64,000 bases of DNA from Streptomyces sp. TG1A-60 (GCF_037201975.1 NZ_CP147520.1:992001-1056000), one strand, 5' to 3'; positions 33,907 to 43,021 are shown, counted from the stretch's first letter. Numbers and translations: made by a program. Notes: generated by a model not told the origin, from the sequence alone.

Positions 33907-36900
33907 TCAGGTGCGAGCGCAGGCCGGTTCCGCAGACACCGGGACCCCCGGCAGGAGACTGTCTCGTTCGTCGGGGCTTATTCCGGCGCTCAGTCGGCAG
34001 ATCTCCGCCAGCCTCACGCCGGGGTCGAGGTCCCACAGCCGGACCGTGCCGTCGGTGCTGCTGCTGGCCACCGTCCGTCCGTCGGGCGCGAAGTCCACGC
34101 CCCACACGGCGTTGGTGTGGCCGGTCAGCGTCGCCCACGGCCGCCGCGCGTCGACGTCCCACAGCCGGACCGTACGGTCGTTGCCGCTGCTGGCGAGCAT
34201 CCGGCCGTCAGGCGAGAAGGCGAGCCCGCGGGCGGAGCCGGTGTGCCCGGTCAGGGCGGCCTCGAAACGGCGCGTGCGGACGTCCCACAGGCGTACGGTG
34301 CCGTCGTTGCCGCTGCTGGCGAGGGTGCGGCCGTCGGGGCTGAAGGCGACGCCCCGTACCGCGCCCGTGTGGCCGGTGAGTTCGGCCAGGGGGCGGTGCG
34401 AGGTGATGTCCCAGAGCCGCACGGTCAGGTCGTCGCCGGCGCTCGCCAGGGTGCGGCCGTCGGGGCTGAAGGCGACGTCGTTGGCATAGTCCTCGTGCCC
34501 CTCGAAGGTGGCGACGCCCCGCCGCGAGGCCATGTCCCAGAGACGGACCGTGCGGTCGGCGCCGGCCGAGGCCAGGGTCTTGCCGTCCGGCGCGAAGGAC
34601 ACCGAGAAGACCTCACCGGTGTGGCCGGTCAGCGTCGCCAGGTGCTTGCGTCCGGCCACGTCCCACAGCCGGATCGTGCCGTCGGAACCCGCCGAGGCCA
34701 GGGTCTTGCCGTCGGGTGAGAAGGCCACCGAGAAGACCGTCTCGGTGTGGCCCGTGAGCCGTTTCAGGAGCCGGTGACCGCGTACGTCCCACAGCCGCAC
34801 GGTGTGGTCGGTGTCGGCGGTGGCCAGCAGTCTCCCGTCGGGGCTGTACACCGCCTGCCAGACCTCCGTGAACGGACGCGCCGTCAGCACCGGGCCGCCG
34901 AGGTCCCAGAGGACGACGGACTGGTCGAAGCCGGCCGTGGCCAGCAGGGCACCGTCGGAGGCCATGGCGACGCCCATGACGTAGTCGGTGTGTCCGGCGA
35001 GCACGGCCGTCTGCCGGCCGCTGCGCACGTCCCACAGCCGGGTCGCGCCGTCGCCGACCGCGCCGACCACCGTGGCGCCGTCGGGCGTGTAGGCGACGGC
35101 GTTGATGTCGTCGCTGCTCCCGGTGAACGTCGCGGTCGCCCGGCCGGACCGTACGTCCCACAGTCGTACGGTCCGGTCGATGCCGCCGGAGACCACCTGC
35201 CGCCCGTCCGGGGAGAACGCGGCGCCCAGCACCTCGTCGGTGTGGCCTTCGAGCACGTCGAGTCGCCGGGCGCGGTCGGTGTCCCACAGGCGTACGGTCC
35301 GGTCGGCGCCGGCGGAGACGAGCGTCTTGCCGTCGGGGGCGTACGCCAGCGCGTTGAGCGTGCCTTCGTGACCGGTGAGCGAGGCGGTGCGCCGGGGTGT
35401 GCGCCCGGCGTCCCAGAGCTGGACCGTTCCGTCGACGGCCGCGACGGCGAGCGCTGCGCCGCGCGGGTCGAAGGCCACCGCCCGGGCGCCCTTCGTGTTC
35501 GCGGAGAGGACGGCCGTCCGGCGGCGGTCGGAGATGTCCCAGAGGGTCACGGGGCCGTTCGTCGAGGTGGCCGCGAGGGTGCGGCCGTCGCGGCTGAAGG
35601 CGACCGAGCGGACGCGGCCGGGGACGGTGAAGGTGGCGAGCGTCCGGTGGGCGCCGCCCGTGCCGCGCAGGGTGACGGTGCCGTCGGAGCTGGCCGTCGC
35701 CAGCGTCCGGTCGTCCGGCGCGAAGGCCACCGCGTTGACCGGCCCCCGGTGGCCGCCGAGCCGGGCGCTGAAGGGCTGGGACTGGGTACTGAGGAGGGCG
35801 CCGCGTGCCTCGGCGGTGGTGTCGGCCCGGTAGGCCGCTTCCGCGAGCAGCATCGACGCCTCCGGCTGGCCCCCGGCGAGGGACGCGGAGCGCACGGCGA
35901 GCGCCTGGGAGCGGGCGAGGCGCTCCTGACCGAGGGCGCCCTCCCGCTGCTGGTGGGCGAGGCCGCCCGCGGTCACGGCGAGGCCCAGCAGGACGACGAG
36001 CGTGGCGAGCATGAACTGCCGCAGCCGTACCTGCCGTCCGGCCTGTCTGCGGCGGCCGTCCTCCTCGGCCTGGCTCGCCCTCAGGAATGCCTCCTCGCCG
36101 GGACCGAGCCGGCTCCAGCCGTCCGACTCGTCGGCCCAGGCCCGTACGGTGTCCAGCCGTGTGCCCCGGTAGAGCGCTGACGGGTCGCGGTCCTCGCGCT
36201 CCCATTCGGCGGCCGCGTGGGCGAGTTGCTGGTGGAGGAGGAGTCCGGCCCGGTCGGCGTGGATCCAGTCGCGCAGCCGGGGCCAGGCGTGCAGCAGGGC
36301 CTCGTGGGTGATCTGGACCGTGTCGCTGTCCATGGTGATGAGCCGGGCCCGTACGAAGGCGTCGAGTGCGGCGTCCGCGCCCTCCGCGTCGCCGAGCTGT
36401 TCCATCAGGGCGGCCCCGCTCATCCGGCGCCGGGTCGCTCCGGCACCGTCCGCGACGAGGACCAGTCGGGACAGGATGCGGCGGATCGTCTTCTGCTCGG
36501 CCGGGTACAGCCGGGCGAACACGTTCTCGGCGGTGCGGGCGATGGCTCCCCGGATGCCGCCGGCCCGTTCGTACCCGTCGACGGTCAGCGCGGAGTCCGT
36601 GCGTCGCTGCCAGGTGGCGAGCAGCGCGTGGGAGACCAGCGGGAGGGCGCCGGACGGCGTCTCGTCGGCACCGATCACGGTGGCCGGCGGGGCGCTCTCG
36701 AGTGCCGTCTGCGGGTCGTCGCGCAGTCCGGCGTCACGCAGGAGGAGGGGGACGAGGCCGGGTTCGAGGGTGACGCCGGCGAGTTCGGCGGGGCGGGTGA
36801 TCGACTCCCGCAGTTCCGCCACGGACATCGGCGCCAGGACGAACAGCCCGTCGGTCAGGACCGGGGTCAGTTCGGGCAGCCCCAGACAGCTGCCCGTGAA

Positions 36901-37812
36901 GTCGGCGCGTACGCCGAGCACCACGACTGCCGGGGTGTGCGTGTCCCGCGTCGGCCCGGAGGTCGCCAGGGCGCGGAGCACCCGGACGTAGGCACGCCGT
37001 TCCCCGTCGTCGGAGCAGAGAGTGAACAGTTCCTCGAACTGGTCCACGATCAGGACGAGTCGAGGGGGCGGGGGTCTGCGGTCCCCGTGGGCGGCCGGCG
37101 GTTCGTCCGACTTCGCGCGGACGGCGTCGATCAGGGCGGCGGGGTTCTGCCGCACCTCGTCCACGGTGACGCCGAGGTCCCCGCCGACCGCTTTGGCGGT
37201 GCGCTCCAGCAGTTCGTCCAGCGGGCGCGAGGTGGGAGTGAGCAGCACCACCGGCCAGCGGTCGGCGCCCGGCATCGGGAAGTCCCCGCGCCGCAGCGCG
37301 GGGACCAGACCGGCGTTGAGGAGGGACGACTTGCCCGCGCCCGAGGGAGCGACCAGCATCAGCGGTCCGCTGCCGACCTGTTCGAAGATCCGTTCCACCA
37401 GTGCGGCCGTCGCGCGTTCCTGACCGAAGAACCATTCCGCGTCCTGCGGGGTGAACGCCGACAGACCGCGGTAGGGACACGCCCCGGCCGGCTGCCGCGA
37501 CCCGGCGTCGGCCTCGGGTTCGCGGTCGCCGTGGCGGGGCGGGGCATGCTGCACCAGCCGCAGCAACTCGCCCTCGGCGCGCAGGACCTGGTCGCAGAGG
37601 CGGGCGACGTCGACGGTGACGCGTTTCGTACCGGTCTCGATCTTGCTGAGGTAGCCCTTGCTGTAGTGGGTCTGCCGGGCCAGGTCGGTGAGCGACAGTC
37701 CGCGTTCCCGCCGCAGTCGTCTCAGTTGTTCGGGGAAGGACCGCGTGGTCAGCGCGGTCCCGTCCCGGTCGTTTCGGTGGTCTGGGTCATCTCCGAGCTG
37801 CGGGTCCCCCAA
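33907..37812 (-). CDS. XRE HTH - STAND NTPase - transmembrane - WD40 repeat protein
   Basis: About 1301 residues from TTG 37812 (GGGGGA upstream); another TTG lies four codons earlier. Order: an XRE helix-turn-helix (about 26-85, LSLTDLARQTHYSKGYLSKI); a novel STAND NTPase with Walker A APSGAGKSSLLNAG near 155 and Walker B LVLIVDQFEELF near 250; one membrane helix (FMLATLVVLLGLAVTAGGLA) near 600; and 14 WD40 repeats, enough for two seven-bladed propellers. Repeats carry the usual GH...SPDG...VRLWD pattern. STAND proteins switch on nucleotide binding after sensing a partner. A DNA-binding-like head and an outside-facing propeller across a membrane helix imply signalling, but target and ligand are unknown. 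The frame is open further upstream, but that part overlaps the inhibitor gene. Confidence 0.9.
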   Translation of the reverse strand: MGDPQLGDDPDHRNDRDGTALTTRSFPEQLRRLRRERGLSLTDLARQTHYSKGYLSKIETGTKRVTVDVARLCDQVLRAEGELLRLVQHAPPRHGDREPEADAGSRQPAGACPYRGLSAFTPQDAEWFFGQERATAALVERIFEQVGSGPLMLVAPSGAGKSSLLNAGLVPALRRGDFPMPGADRWPVVLLTPTSRPLDELLERTAKAVGGDLGVTVDEVRQNPAALIDAVRAKSDEPPAAHGDRRPPPPRLVLIVDQFEELFTLCSDDGERRAYVRVLRALATSGPTRDTHTPAVVVLGVRADFTGSCLGLPELTPVLTDGLFVLAPMSVAELRESITRPAELAGVTLEPGLVPLLLRDAGLRDDPQTALESAPPATVIGADETPSGALPLVSHALLATWQRRTDSALTVDGYERAGGIRGAIARTAENVFARLYPAEQKTIRRILSRLVLVADGAGATRRRMSGAALMEQLGDAEGADAALDAFVRARLITMDSDTVQITHEALLHAWPRLRDWIHADRAGLLLHQQLAHAAAEWEREDRDPSALYRGTRLDTVRAWADESDGWSRLGPGEEAFLRASQAEEDGRRRQAGRQVRLRQFMLATLVVLLGLAVTAGGLAHQQREGALGQERLARSQALAVRSASLAGGQPEASMLLAEAAYRADTTAEARGALLSTQSQPFSARLGGHRGPVNAVAFAPDDRTLATASSDGTVTLRGTGGAHRTLATFTVPGRVRSVAFSRDGRTLAATSTNGPVTLWDISDRRRTAVLSANTKGARAVAFDPRGAALAVAAVDGTVQLWDAGRTPRRTASLTGHEGTLNALAYAPDGKTLVSAGADRTVRLWDTDRARRLDVLEGHTDEVLGAAFSPDGRQVVSGGIDRTVRLWDVRSGRATATFTGSSDDINAVAYTPDGATVVGAVGDGATRLWDVRSGRQTAVLAGHTDYVMGVAMASDGALLATAGFDQSVVLWDLGGPVLTARPFTEVWQAVYSPDGRLLATADTDHTVRLWDVRGHRLLKRLTGHTETVFSVAFSPDGKTLASAGSDGTIRLWDVAGRKHLATLTGHTGEVFSVSFAPDGKTLASAGADRTVRLWDMASRRGVATFEGHEDYANDVAFSPDGRTLASAGDDLTVRLWDITSHRPLAELTGHTGAVRGVAFSPDGRTLASSGNDGTVRLWDVRTRRFEAALTGHTGSARGLAFSPDGRMLASSGNDRTVRLWDVDARRPWATLTGHTNAVWGVDFAPDGRTVASSSTDGTVRLWDLDPGVRLAEICRLSAGISPDERDSLLPGVPVSAEPACART

Positions 37813-37910
37813 GGTGTCCCCCAAGGCAGTACGGGCCGTGAGACGGCGGATGCCCAGGCTACTGTCGGGGCGGTGAGGGCGGCCAAGCCTTTCACCCGTA
37901 GTGGCGAAAA

Positions 37911-37951
37911 CCCGAACGTCCGGAACCGCGGGGCGGTTCCGGACGTTCGGG
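37911..37951 (-). terminator. Strong terminator of the I36 inhibitor gene
   Basis: A perfect 19-bp inverted repeat (CCCGAACGTCCGGAACCGC) with a GGG loop, followed on the minus strand by TTTTCG. It is one of the few hairpins here with a T-run. Confidence 0.85.
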
Positions 37952-37970
37952 CGGGGTGCTGTCACCGGGG

Positions 37971-38342
37971 CTACTGCCCCACGACGACCGAGTTGATCGG
38001 CGTCATGTTCCTGTCGATGTAGGTGTTGGGGTACAGGTACCCCTCGCAGCCCACGCCGTTGTACCCGGTGCAGGTGCGGAACCACGCGTTGCCGGTCTGG
38101 TTGTTGAAGATGCGGTACGTACCGGTCACGTTGTTCAGGTTGTAGGTGCCGTACCGGTAGTAGGTGAGGGTCGGGCGGTCGTTGTTCCAGCCGGCGCCCG
38201 GGTACAGGCAGACGTACCCCGTGGCACAGCCGTGGACGGTGGCCTGCGGAGCCGCCTGGGCCTGGCTCGCGCCCACCGCGGTCATCGTGCCGACCGCCAG
38301 TGCCAGTGCCGCCGCGGTCCGCATCGCCTTGAGCTTGCGCAT
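37971..38342 (-). CDS. Secreted peptidase inhibitor, family I36
   Basis: A 123-residue exported protein from ATG 38342 after GGGAGAA. The signal peptide (MRKLKAMRTAAALALAVG, ending ASQAQAAP) is followed by an 85-residue beta-gamma-crystallin-like domain with four Cys (GCATGYVCLYPGAGW, TYRIFNNQTGNAWFRTC, GVGCEGYLYPN). This matches the Streptomyces metalloproteinase inhibitor family. It would inhibit extracellular proteases. GGGAAAC boxes lie about 105-131 bases upstream and a strong terminator follows. Confidence 0.88.
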   Translation of the reverse strand: MRKLKAMRTAAALALAVGTMTAVGASQAQAAPQATVHGCATGYVCLYPGAGWNNDRPTLTYYRYGTYNLNNVTGTYRIFNNQTGNAWFRTCTGYNGVGCEGYLYPNTYIDRNMTPINSVVVGQ

Positions 38343-38446
38343 CGTTCTCCCTTGGTCGTGGGTCTTGCCGCATGCTGTCGACATCAGATTTGCCCCGCTG
38401 CTCACCGGGATCGACGGGTTTCCTGTTGCCCGCCTGTGAGCTGTCC

Positions 38447-38473
38447 GGGAAACCCTTCATGACCTGGGGAAAC
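38447..38473 (-). promoter_or_regulatory. Paired GTTTCCC boxes upstream of the I36 gene
   Basis: GGGAAACCCTT (38447) and CTGGGGAAACAC (ending 38474) hold two heptamers 20 bases apart, about two helical turns. The same two words occur ahead of the NlpC/P60 gene in the other order. Both genes encode secreted proteins on the same strand. Confidence 0.35.
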
Positions 38474-38550
38474 ACTCGACCGGAGGCAACGCGGGAGGCC
38501 TGGGCGGAGGGTAAGCGGAATCCCGTCGCGCACAATCCGTGCGCGATCCA

Positions 38551-38579
38551 TTGACGCCTACATGCCCCCCTCTTATCTT
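38551..38579 (+). promoter_or_regulatory. Likely promoter of the GH43 gene
   Basis: TTGACG, a 17-base spacer, then TATCTT, a good vegetative promoter about 77 bases before the gene. ATGT-ACG-ACAT (38599-38609) just downstream is a small inverted repeat where a repressor could block transcription. The rest of the 313-base gap (38343-38655) holds the GTTTCCC boxes and no gene. Confidence 0.55.
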
Positions 38580-38655
38580 CTGACCGAAGTTCCGCACGAT
38601 GTACGACATATCGAACAAAACAACATCCTCACGCCTCAGGGCAGTTCACGCAGAA

Positions 38656-40038
38656 ATGAGACGAGCGTTGAACAGAACCCTCAGGGCGGTCCTCGCCCTC
38701 CTCACCTCGGTGGCCGCCCTCCTGGGGCTCACCACCGCCCTCGGCGGCACGGCCGGAGCCGCGGCCCCGCCCGCCGGACAGGCGACGCGGTACACCATGA
38801 CCGCGTTCACCAACAGCAGCGAGTCGAACATGTACGTCTACGACTCGCCGGACGCCACCGGGTTCACCCTCCAGAAGGGCCCGGCGTACACCCCGCCCTC
38901 CGGCCTGATCCGCGACCCCAGCATCTTCAAGCACACGGACGGCTACTACTACCTCACCTACACCACCCGCACCTGGTCGGCGCTGTCCACCACCATCGGA
39001 TTCGCCCGCTCCACCGACCGCCTCAACTGGACCTTCCTGTACGACCACACGGTCCCGATCAACGGTCTGCAGCGCTCCTGGGCGCCGGAGTGGTTCGTCG
39101 ACAGCGACGGCAGCGTCAACATCATCCTGTCGGCGTCCGTGGCGGCCGACGGCGAGTGGACCTTCAAGCCGTACAAGCTGACGGCCACCAACTCCGCGCT
39201 CACCGCCTGGTCCACGCCCACCGTGCTGTCGGGTCTCGGCCCGAACTACATCGACACCTTCATCGTCAAGACCGGCTCCACCTACCACGCGTTCACCAAG
39301 AACGAGACGACGAAGTACATCGAGTACGCCACCGCCTCCAGCCTCACCGGCCCGTACACCTTCAAGAAGACCGGCAACTGGACCGGCTTCGGCTCCTACG
39401 TCGAGGGCCCGGCGCTCGTACCGCTCGACAACGGTGGCTGGCGGATCTTCTACGACGCCTACTCGGCCAAGAAGTACTGGTACAGCGACAGCTACGACAA
39501 CTTCGCCACCTGGTCGACCCCGACCGAGCTGCCGGGCCTCTCCGGATTCGCACGGCACCTGACCGTGCTGAAGGAGACCGTCTCCGGCGGCGTCACTCTG
39601 CCGACCGACACCACCCGGTCCCTCCGGTCCGTCAACTTCACCGGCCGCTACGCCCTGGCCCGCTCCGACAGCCTCGGCTATCTCGACCCGGTGACCTCCT
39701 CCAGCACCACCGCCGTCAAGCAGAGCGCGACCCTCACGATCGTGCCCGGCCTCGCGGACGCCAACTGCTACTCCTTCCGCGACTCCGCCGGCCGCTATCT
39801 GCGGCACTGGGACTTCCGGGTCCGCTTCGACACGGACAACGGCACGACCGTGTTCGACAAGGACGCCACGTACTGCGCCCGGCCGGGCACGGCCTCCGGC
39901 TCGGTCCGTCTGGAGTCGTACAACTATCCGGGCCGCTACCTCCGGCACTACAACTACGAGCTGCGGGTGGACCAGTACCAGGCCACGGACACGTTCCGCG
40001 CCGACAGCTCCTTCACGGTGGTGAGCCCCTGGGCCTGA
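38656..40038 (+). CDS. Secreted GH43 arabinanase/arabinofuranosidase with CBM42 (AbfB)
   Basis: About 460 residues from ATG 38656 (TTG 38668 is an alternative). The signal peptide is NRTLRAVLALLTSVAALLGL up to GAAAPP. The GH43 five-bladed propeller has IRDPSIFKHTDGYYYLTYT (Asp base), PNYIDTFIVK (second Asp) and GSYVEGPALVPL (Glu acid). The last 135 residues are an AbfB arabinose-binding module (VNFTGRYALARSDSLGYLDPV, FRDSAGRYLRHWDFRVRF, YPGRYLRHYNYELRV). It should cut arabinose-containing plant polymers outside the cell. It ends at a strong hairpin. Confidence 0.9.
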   Translation: MRRALNRTLRAVLALLTSVAALLGLTTALGGTAGAAAPPAGQATRYTMTAFTNSSESNMYVYDSPDATGFTLQKGPAYTPPSGLIRDPSIFKHTDGYYYLTYTTRTWSALSTTIGFARSTDRLNWTFLYDHTVPINGLQRSWAPEWFVDSDGSVNIILSASVAADGEWTFKPYKLTATNSALTAWSTPTVLSGLGPNYIDTFIVKTGSTYHAFTKNETTKYIEYATASSLTGPYTFKKTGNWTGFGSYVEGPALVPLDNGGWRIFYDAYSAKKYWYSDSYDNFATWSTPTELPGLSGFARHLTVLKETVSGGVTLPTDTTRSLRSVNFTGRYALARSDSLGYLDPVTSSSTTAVKQSATLTIVPGLADANCYSFRDSAGRYLRHWDFRVRFDTDNGTTVFDKDATYCARPGTASGSVRLESYNYPGRYLRHYNYELRVDQYQATDTFRADSSFTVVSPWA

Positions 40039-40069
40039 CCGGAATCAGATCCTCCGGCCCATGGACGAC

Positions 40070-40106
40070 GACGGTGTCGCCCGTGCCGAGCACGGGCGGC
40101 ACCGTC
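40070..40106. terminator. Hairpin terminator behind the GH43 gene
   Basis: GACGGTGTCGCCCGTGC, 3-base loop, and its complement with one G-U pair (17 bp). It separates the GH43 gene from the EF-G remnant and YihY gene that converge on it. Confidence 0.7.
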
Positions 40107-40114
40107 GCGTTCTC

Positions 40115-40355
40115 CTACCGGTCGCCGGCCACCGCCACCGGTGCCGGGGTGTACCCGGCGGGCCGGGTGGTGAATGTGCCCCGACCCTGGGTGCGGCTGC
40201 GCAGGCGGGTCGCGTAGCCGAACAGTTCGGCCAGCGGCACGGTGGCGGTGACGACCACCGAGCCCGCCCGGGGCACGGAGTCCGAGACCCGGCCGCGGCG
40301 CGCCGCGAGGTCGCCGAGCACCCCGCCCACGGCGTCCCCGGGCACGGTGACCGTC
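40115..40355 (-). pseudogene. Elongation factor G-type C-terminal remnant
   Basis: About 75 codons of an EF-G domain V: LRGLTVTVPGDAVGGVLGDL, then AARRGRVSDS, VPLAELFGYATRLRSRTQG and RGTFTTRPAGYTPAP. This corresponds to the C-terminal end of EF-G or a Tet-type ribosome-protection relative. The GTPase domain and everything upstream are gone; the YihY gene begins to read into this point from the same strand. No start codon precedes it. Confidence 0.7.
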
Positions 40356-40386
40356 AGCCCACGGAGAACCCAGGTGAGGCAGGCCC

Positions 40387-41520
40387 TCAGTGCTTCCGGG
40401 AGCGGCGGTGGGGATGCGGAATGTGGTGCGGTTCGTGGAGGTACCAATAGCGGCCGACGAGGGCGCCGCCGAAGACGACGAAGCCGACCCCGATGAGCCA
40501 GGACGTCACGATCAGGACGGTGCCGACCGAACCGTACGAGACCGCGTTGCTCACGATGAGCGGGGAGAAGACCAGGGTGGAGAACAGGCGCAGGCCGCCC
40601 AGACCCACCATCGTGGCGATGGCGCCCGGCAGGAGGGCGCGCCAGGAGATCCGGCCGCCGAGCAGGAAACGCTGTCCCCACCAGAAGAAGAGCACGCCGA
40701 GCAGCGCGGACAGCACGAGCCGGGCCCATGAGCTCAGGGTCCCCGATCCCAGGAGGGCGCCGCTCTGCGCTTCGGCGAAGAGGTAGGCCGTCAGGGCGAC
40801 AAGCCACACGGCGCGTCGCCACACGGTGTGCCAGCGCCCGGCCGACAGGTCCCAGACCTTCTCGTAACCGGTCTGGACACTGCCCGCGAACGTCACGCCG
40901 AAGACCGCGAGCAGTATCAGGCTCAGGACACTGATCGTGCTCAGGACCTCGCGGGGAGCGGAGAAGAGGTCCTGCACGGCGTCGGCGGAGCGCCCGGACA
41001 GCCCCATACCGTCCACGATCCACAGCGCGAAGCCGCGTTCCTGGAGGGGGCCGGCCGCCGCGACCACGATCAGCAGCGGGGCGAACGTCACCAGTCCCAG
41101 CGCCGCGAAGCCCATGGCCCGGTGCATCAGCTCCACTTCCCTGCCGCGCCGCCATACGCGCGTGCCCCTGACGTGGAGGAAGCGGCGCAGTGTCATCGAG
41201 CGGTGCCCGCGACCGCGCAGGCGGTTCCTGTTCCCGCGCCTGCCGGGCCGGCCGTCATCCGGGGGACCCGGAGCATCAGGCGACCCGGAAGAATGCGGAA
41301 CACCCGATGAACCGGACGGCTCAGACCGGCCCGGCGGTCCGACGGGTTCCATGGGTTCCGCCACGGGCTCTACAGGTCCGACGGCCCGACGGGGCGGACA
41401 GGCCGGGCAGGACTGCCGCTCCGCTCCTGGTCGAGAGGGCCGCGACAAGCCCGCCGCAGTGGTGGCACCACCCCATGGCGCATGCGTGGTCACCTCGTCC
41501 TGTTTCCCCTGCACCGGCAT
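40387..41520 (-). CDS. YihY/BrkB-family inner membrane protein
   Basis: A 377-residue protein. The first 100 residues are Pro/Gly/Ser-rich and probably disordered. The YihY core follows with about six helices (MGFAALGLVTFAPLLIVVAA, VLSTISVLSLILLAVFGVTF, AVWLVALTAYLFAEAQSG, LLGVLFFWWGQRFLLGG and VLIVTSWLIGVGFVVFGGAL). Members were once called ribonuclease BN by mistake; transport or membrane-remodelling roles are suspected. GGGGA precedes the ATG at 41520. It stands alone; the EF-G remnant is just behind it. Confidence 0.8.
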   Translation of the reverse strand: MPVQGKQDEVTTHAPWGGATTAAGLSRPSRPGAERQSCPACPPRRAVGPVEPVAEPMEPVGPPGRSEPSGSSGVPHSSGSPDAPGPPDDGRPGRRGNRNRLRGRGHRSMTLRRFLHVRGTRVWRRGREVELMHRAMGFAALGLVTFAPLLIVVAAAGPLQERGFALWIVDGMGLSGRSADAVQDLFSAPREVLSTISVLSLILLAVFGVTFAGSVQTGYEKVWDLSAGRWHTVWRRAVWLVALTAYLFAEAQSGALLGSGTLSSWARLVLSALLGVLFFWWGQRFLLGGRISWRALLPGAIATMVGLGGLRLFSTLVFSPLIVSNAVSYGSVGTVLIVTSWLIGVGFVVFGGALVGRYWYLHEPHHIPHPHRRSRKH

Positions 41521-42066
41521 GGGGTCTCATCCCCGCACCGGGCCCGCCCGTACGTCACGAGTGGCTGCTTCCAGCGTGCCCCGCCGACTCCAGATGTGCG
41601 ACCGGCTCAGCGGCCCCGGCAACTGGGGGAAGGGAGCAGACCCCCACCTCAGCCCCTCAGCCCGGTGCAGTTGGTGGATGCTTGCTCGGGCGCCCGGCCT
41701 CGGTCGTTCGTTCCTGCGCATCACGTGCACCAGCGCACGCCGATCACAGAGTGTGACGCCGCACCGGTTCTCGGTGACGCCACCTCCGCTGCCGGGCGTG
41801 GGCGGCTCACGTGTGGCGGCGGTCGGCAAGGCGACGGTGCAGGCGCGGCCGACCGACCGCACGCATCGGCCCCACTGCACGTACATGACCGCGGAAGTGG
41901 CCGACGGGCGACCGAGTGAGATCCGTCCGCACCGCCGGTGAACCGCATCAGCCACGTCGTGTCACAATTCCGCCCGACATCCGCAACCGTGGTGGAAAAT
42001 GGCGCGTCTTCGACCCTGTTGGCCGAGCGTGCGGCCCTGCGAAGCGGATAAAAAGGGGGACCTACG
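41521..42066. other. Intergenic stretch, nothing identified
   Basis: 545 bases between the YihY start and the lipoprotein start. Open frames exist on both strands (for example 41527-41955 minus), but none has a family-like sequence or ribosome site. It should contain the promoters of both divergent genes; I see no clear boxes. Confidence 0.5.
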
Positions 42067-42801
42067 GTGAATCGAACCCGGAGCTGGATGAGACGGGGAA
42101 CGTTGCTGACTGCCGCCCTCACATTGGCGTCGGCCGCGGTGGGATGCCAGGACACGGGGAAGGGCGGGGAAAGCCCGACCTCGAAGCCCTCAAAGCCCTC
42201 AAAGCCCTCAAAGCCAGCCGATTCTCCCAAGACACCAGACAGTAACTCGGTCAAGGACGACGGTAAGGAATCGGCCAAGCCGTCGCCGGACACTTCGAAG
42301 AAGCCGGGCAACAGCGGCTCAGCAGGTGCGCTGACCTGCGATCAGCTGCGGAACGCCGAGCTGCAGAACTCCTCCATGCGGCTGCCCGACGCCCCTGAGG
42401 GGACCGTCGCCTTCACGGACGGACGGTGGGAAGGCGACGGTGTGGTGATCGAGCTGCAGCCGCAGTGCGGCATTGGGGACATGACAGGAGACCCGGCGGC
42501 GGACGCCGTGGGCGCCATCAAGGTCACCACAGGGGGCACGGGCAAGTTCTACGGCCTCGTCACATGGCGCAACGACGCCGGAACCCCGGTACCGGCCGCT
42601 GCCGTCTCACTCGGCGACCGTACGCCGGTGGTTTCGATCAACATCTCCTCGGGGCCTGAGAAGCAGGCGACGGTCGTCTACCTCACCCGCGGTGACTCCG
42701 ATCCGACGGCCGTGGTGACGCTCAGACGAACCGCCGTCTACCAGGTGACGGAGCCTGCCATGATCGAACTCCACCACAGCGACGCCCCGTACACGCCGTG
42801 A
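42067..42801 (+). CDS. Secreted lipoprotein with KPS repeat linker, unknown
   Basis: A 244-residue protein from GTG 42067, closely behind AAAGGGGGA. The signal (RTRSWMRRGTLLTAALTL) ends in the lipobox SAAVGC, so the mature protein is lipid-anchored at Cys27. A Ser/Pro/Lys linker of about 60 residues contains SKP repeated in tandem. The last 155 residues form a beta-rich domain (RNAELQNSSMRLPDAPEG, VVIELQPQCGIG, TGKFYGLVTWRNDAG, TAVYQVTEPAMIELH). Function is unknown. The expanded codon repeat probably varies in number between strains. Confidence 0.8.
   Translation: MNRTRSWMRRGTLLTAALTLASAAVGCQDTGKGGESPTSKPSKPSKPSKPADSPKTPDSNSVKDDGKESAKPSPDTSKKPGNSGSAGALTCDQLRNAELQNSSMRLPDAPEGTVAFTDGRWEGDGVVIELQPQCGIGDMTGDPAADAVGAIKVTTGGTGKFYGLVTWRNDAGTPVPAAAVSLGDRTPVVSINISSGPEKQATVVYLTRGDSDPTAVVTLRRTAVYQVTEPAMIELHHSDAPYTP
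42184..42215 (+). repeat. 9-bp tandem repeat in the lipoprotein linker
   Basis: AAGCCCTCA occurs three full times plus a five-base start, encoding Lys-Pro-Ser units. It lies in frame, so slippage changes linker length in steps of three residues. Confidence 0.9.
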
Positions 42802-43021
42802 GACAGGGCAGTCCCAGGTGGCGCCGTAATTCCGTACGCCCGGCGCCCTTCCCAGGCAGGCACCTGGAGGCCTCGGTACGGTGATCAGCTGCACCGGTTC
42901 ACCGGCGTCCCCCAACCGCGCATGGAGGCGGCTCGACGTGAGCTCACGGGGCTCAGACCCATGAAAAAGAGGATGGTGCCGACCGAGAACCGGCCGACAC
43001 CATCCATGCGCCTACCAGACG

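Noticed and set aside
37813..38535. Upstream extension of the STAND-WD40 frame
   Set aside because: It overlaps the I36 inhibitor gene and its terminator and has no domain-like sequence.
38562..40217. 551-codon open frame over the GH43 gene
   Set aside because: Composition of a shadow frame; the real gene with catalytic motifs is in another frame.
42184..42215. Possible CRISPR or minisatellite
   Set aside because: Short in-frame codon repeat without spacers; it encodes a Lys-Pro-Ser linker.
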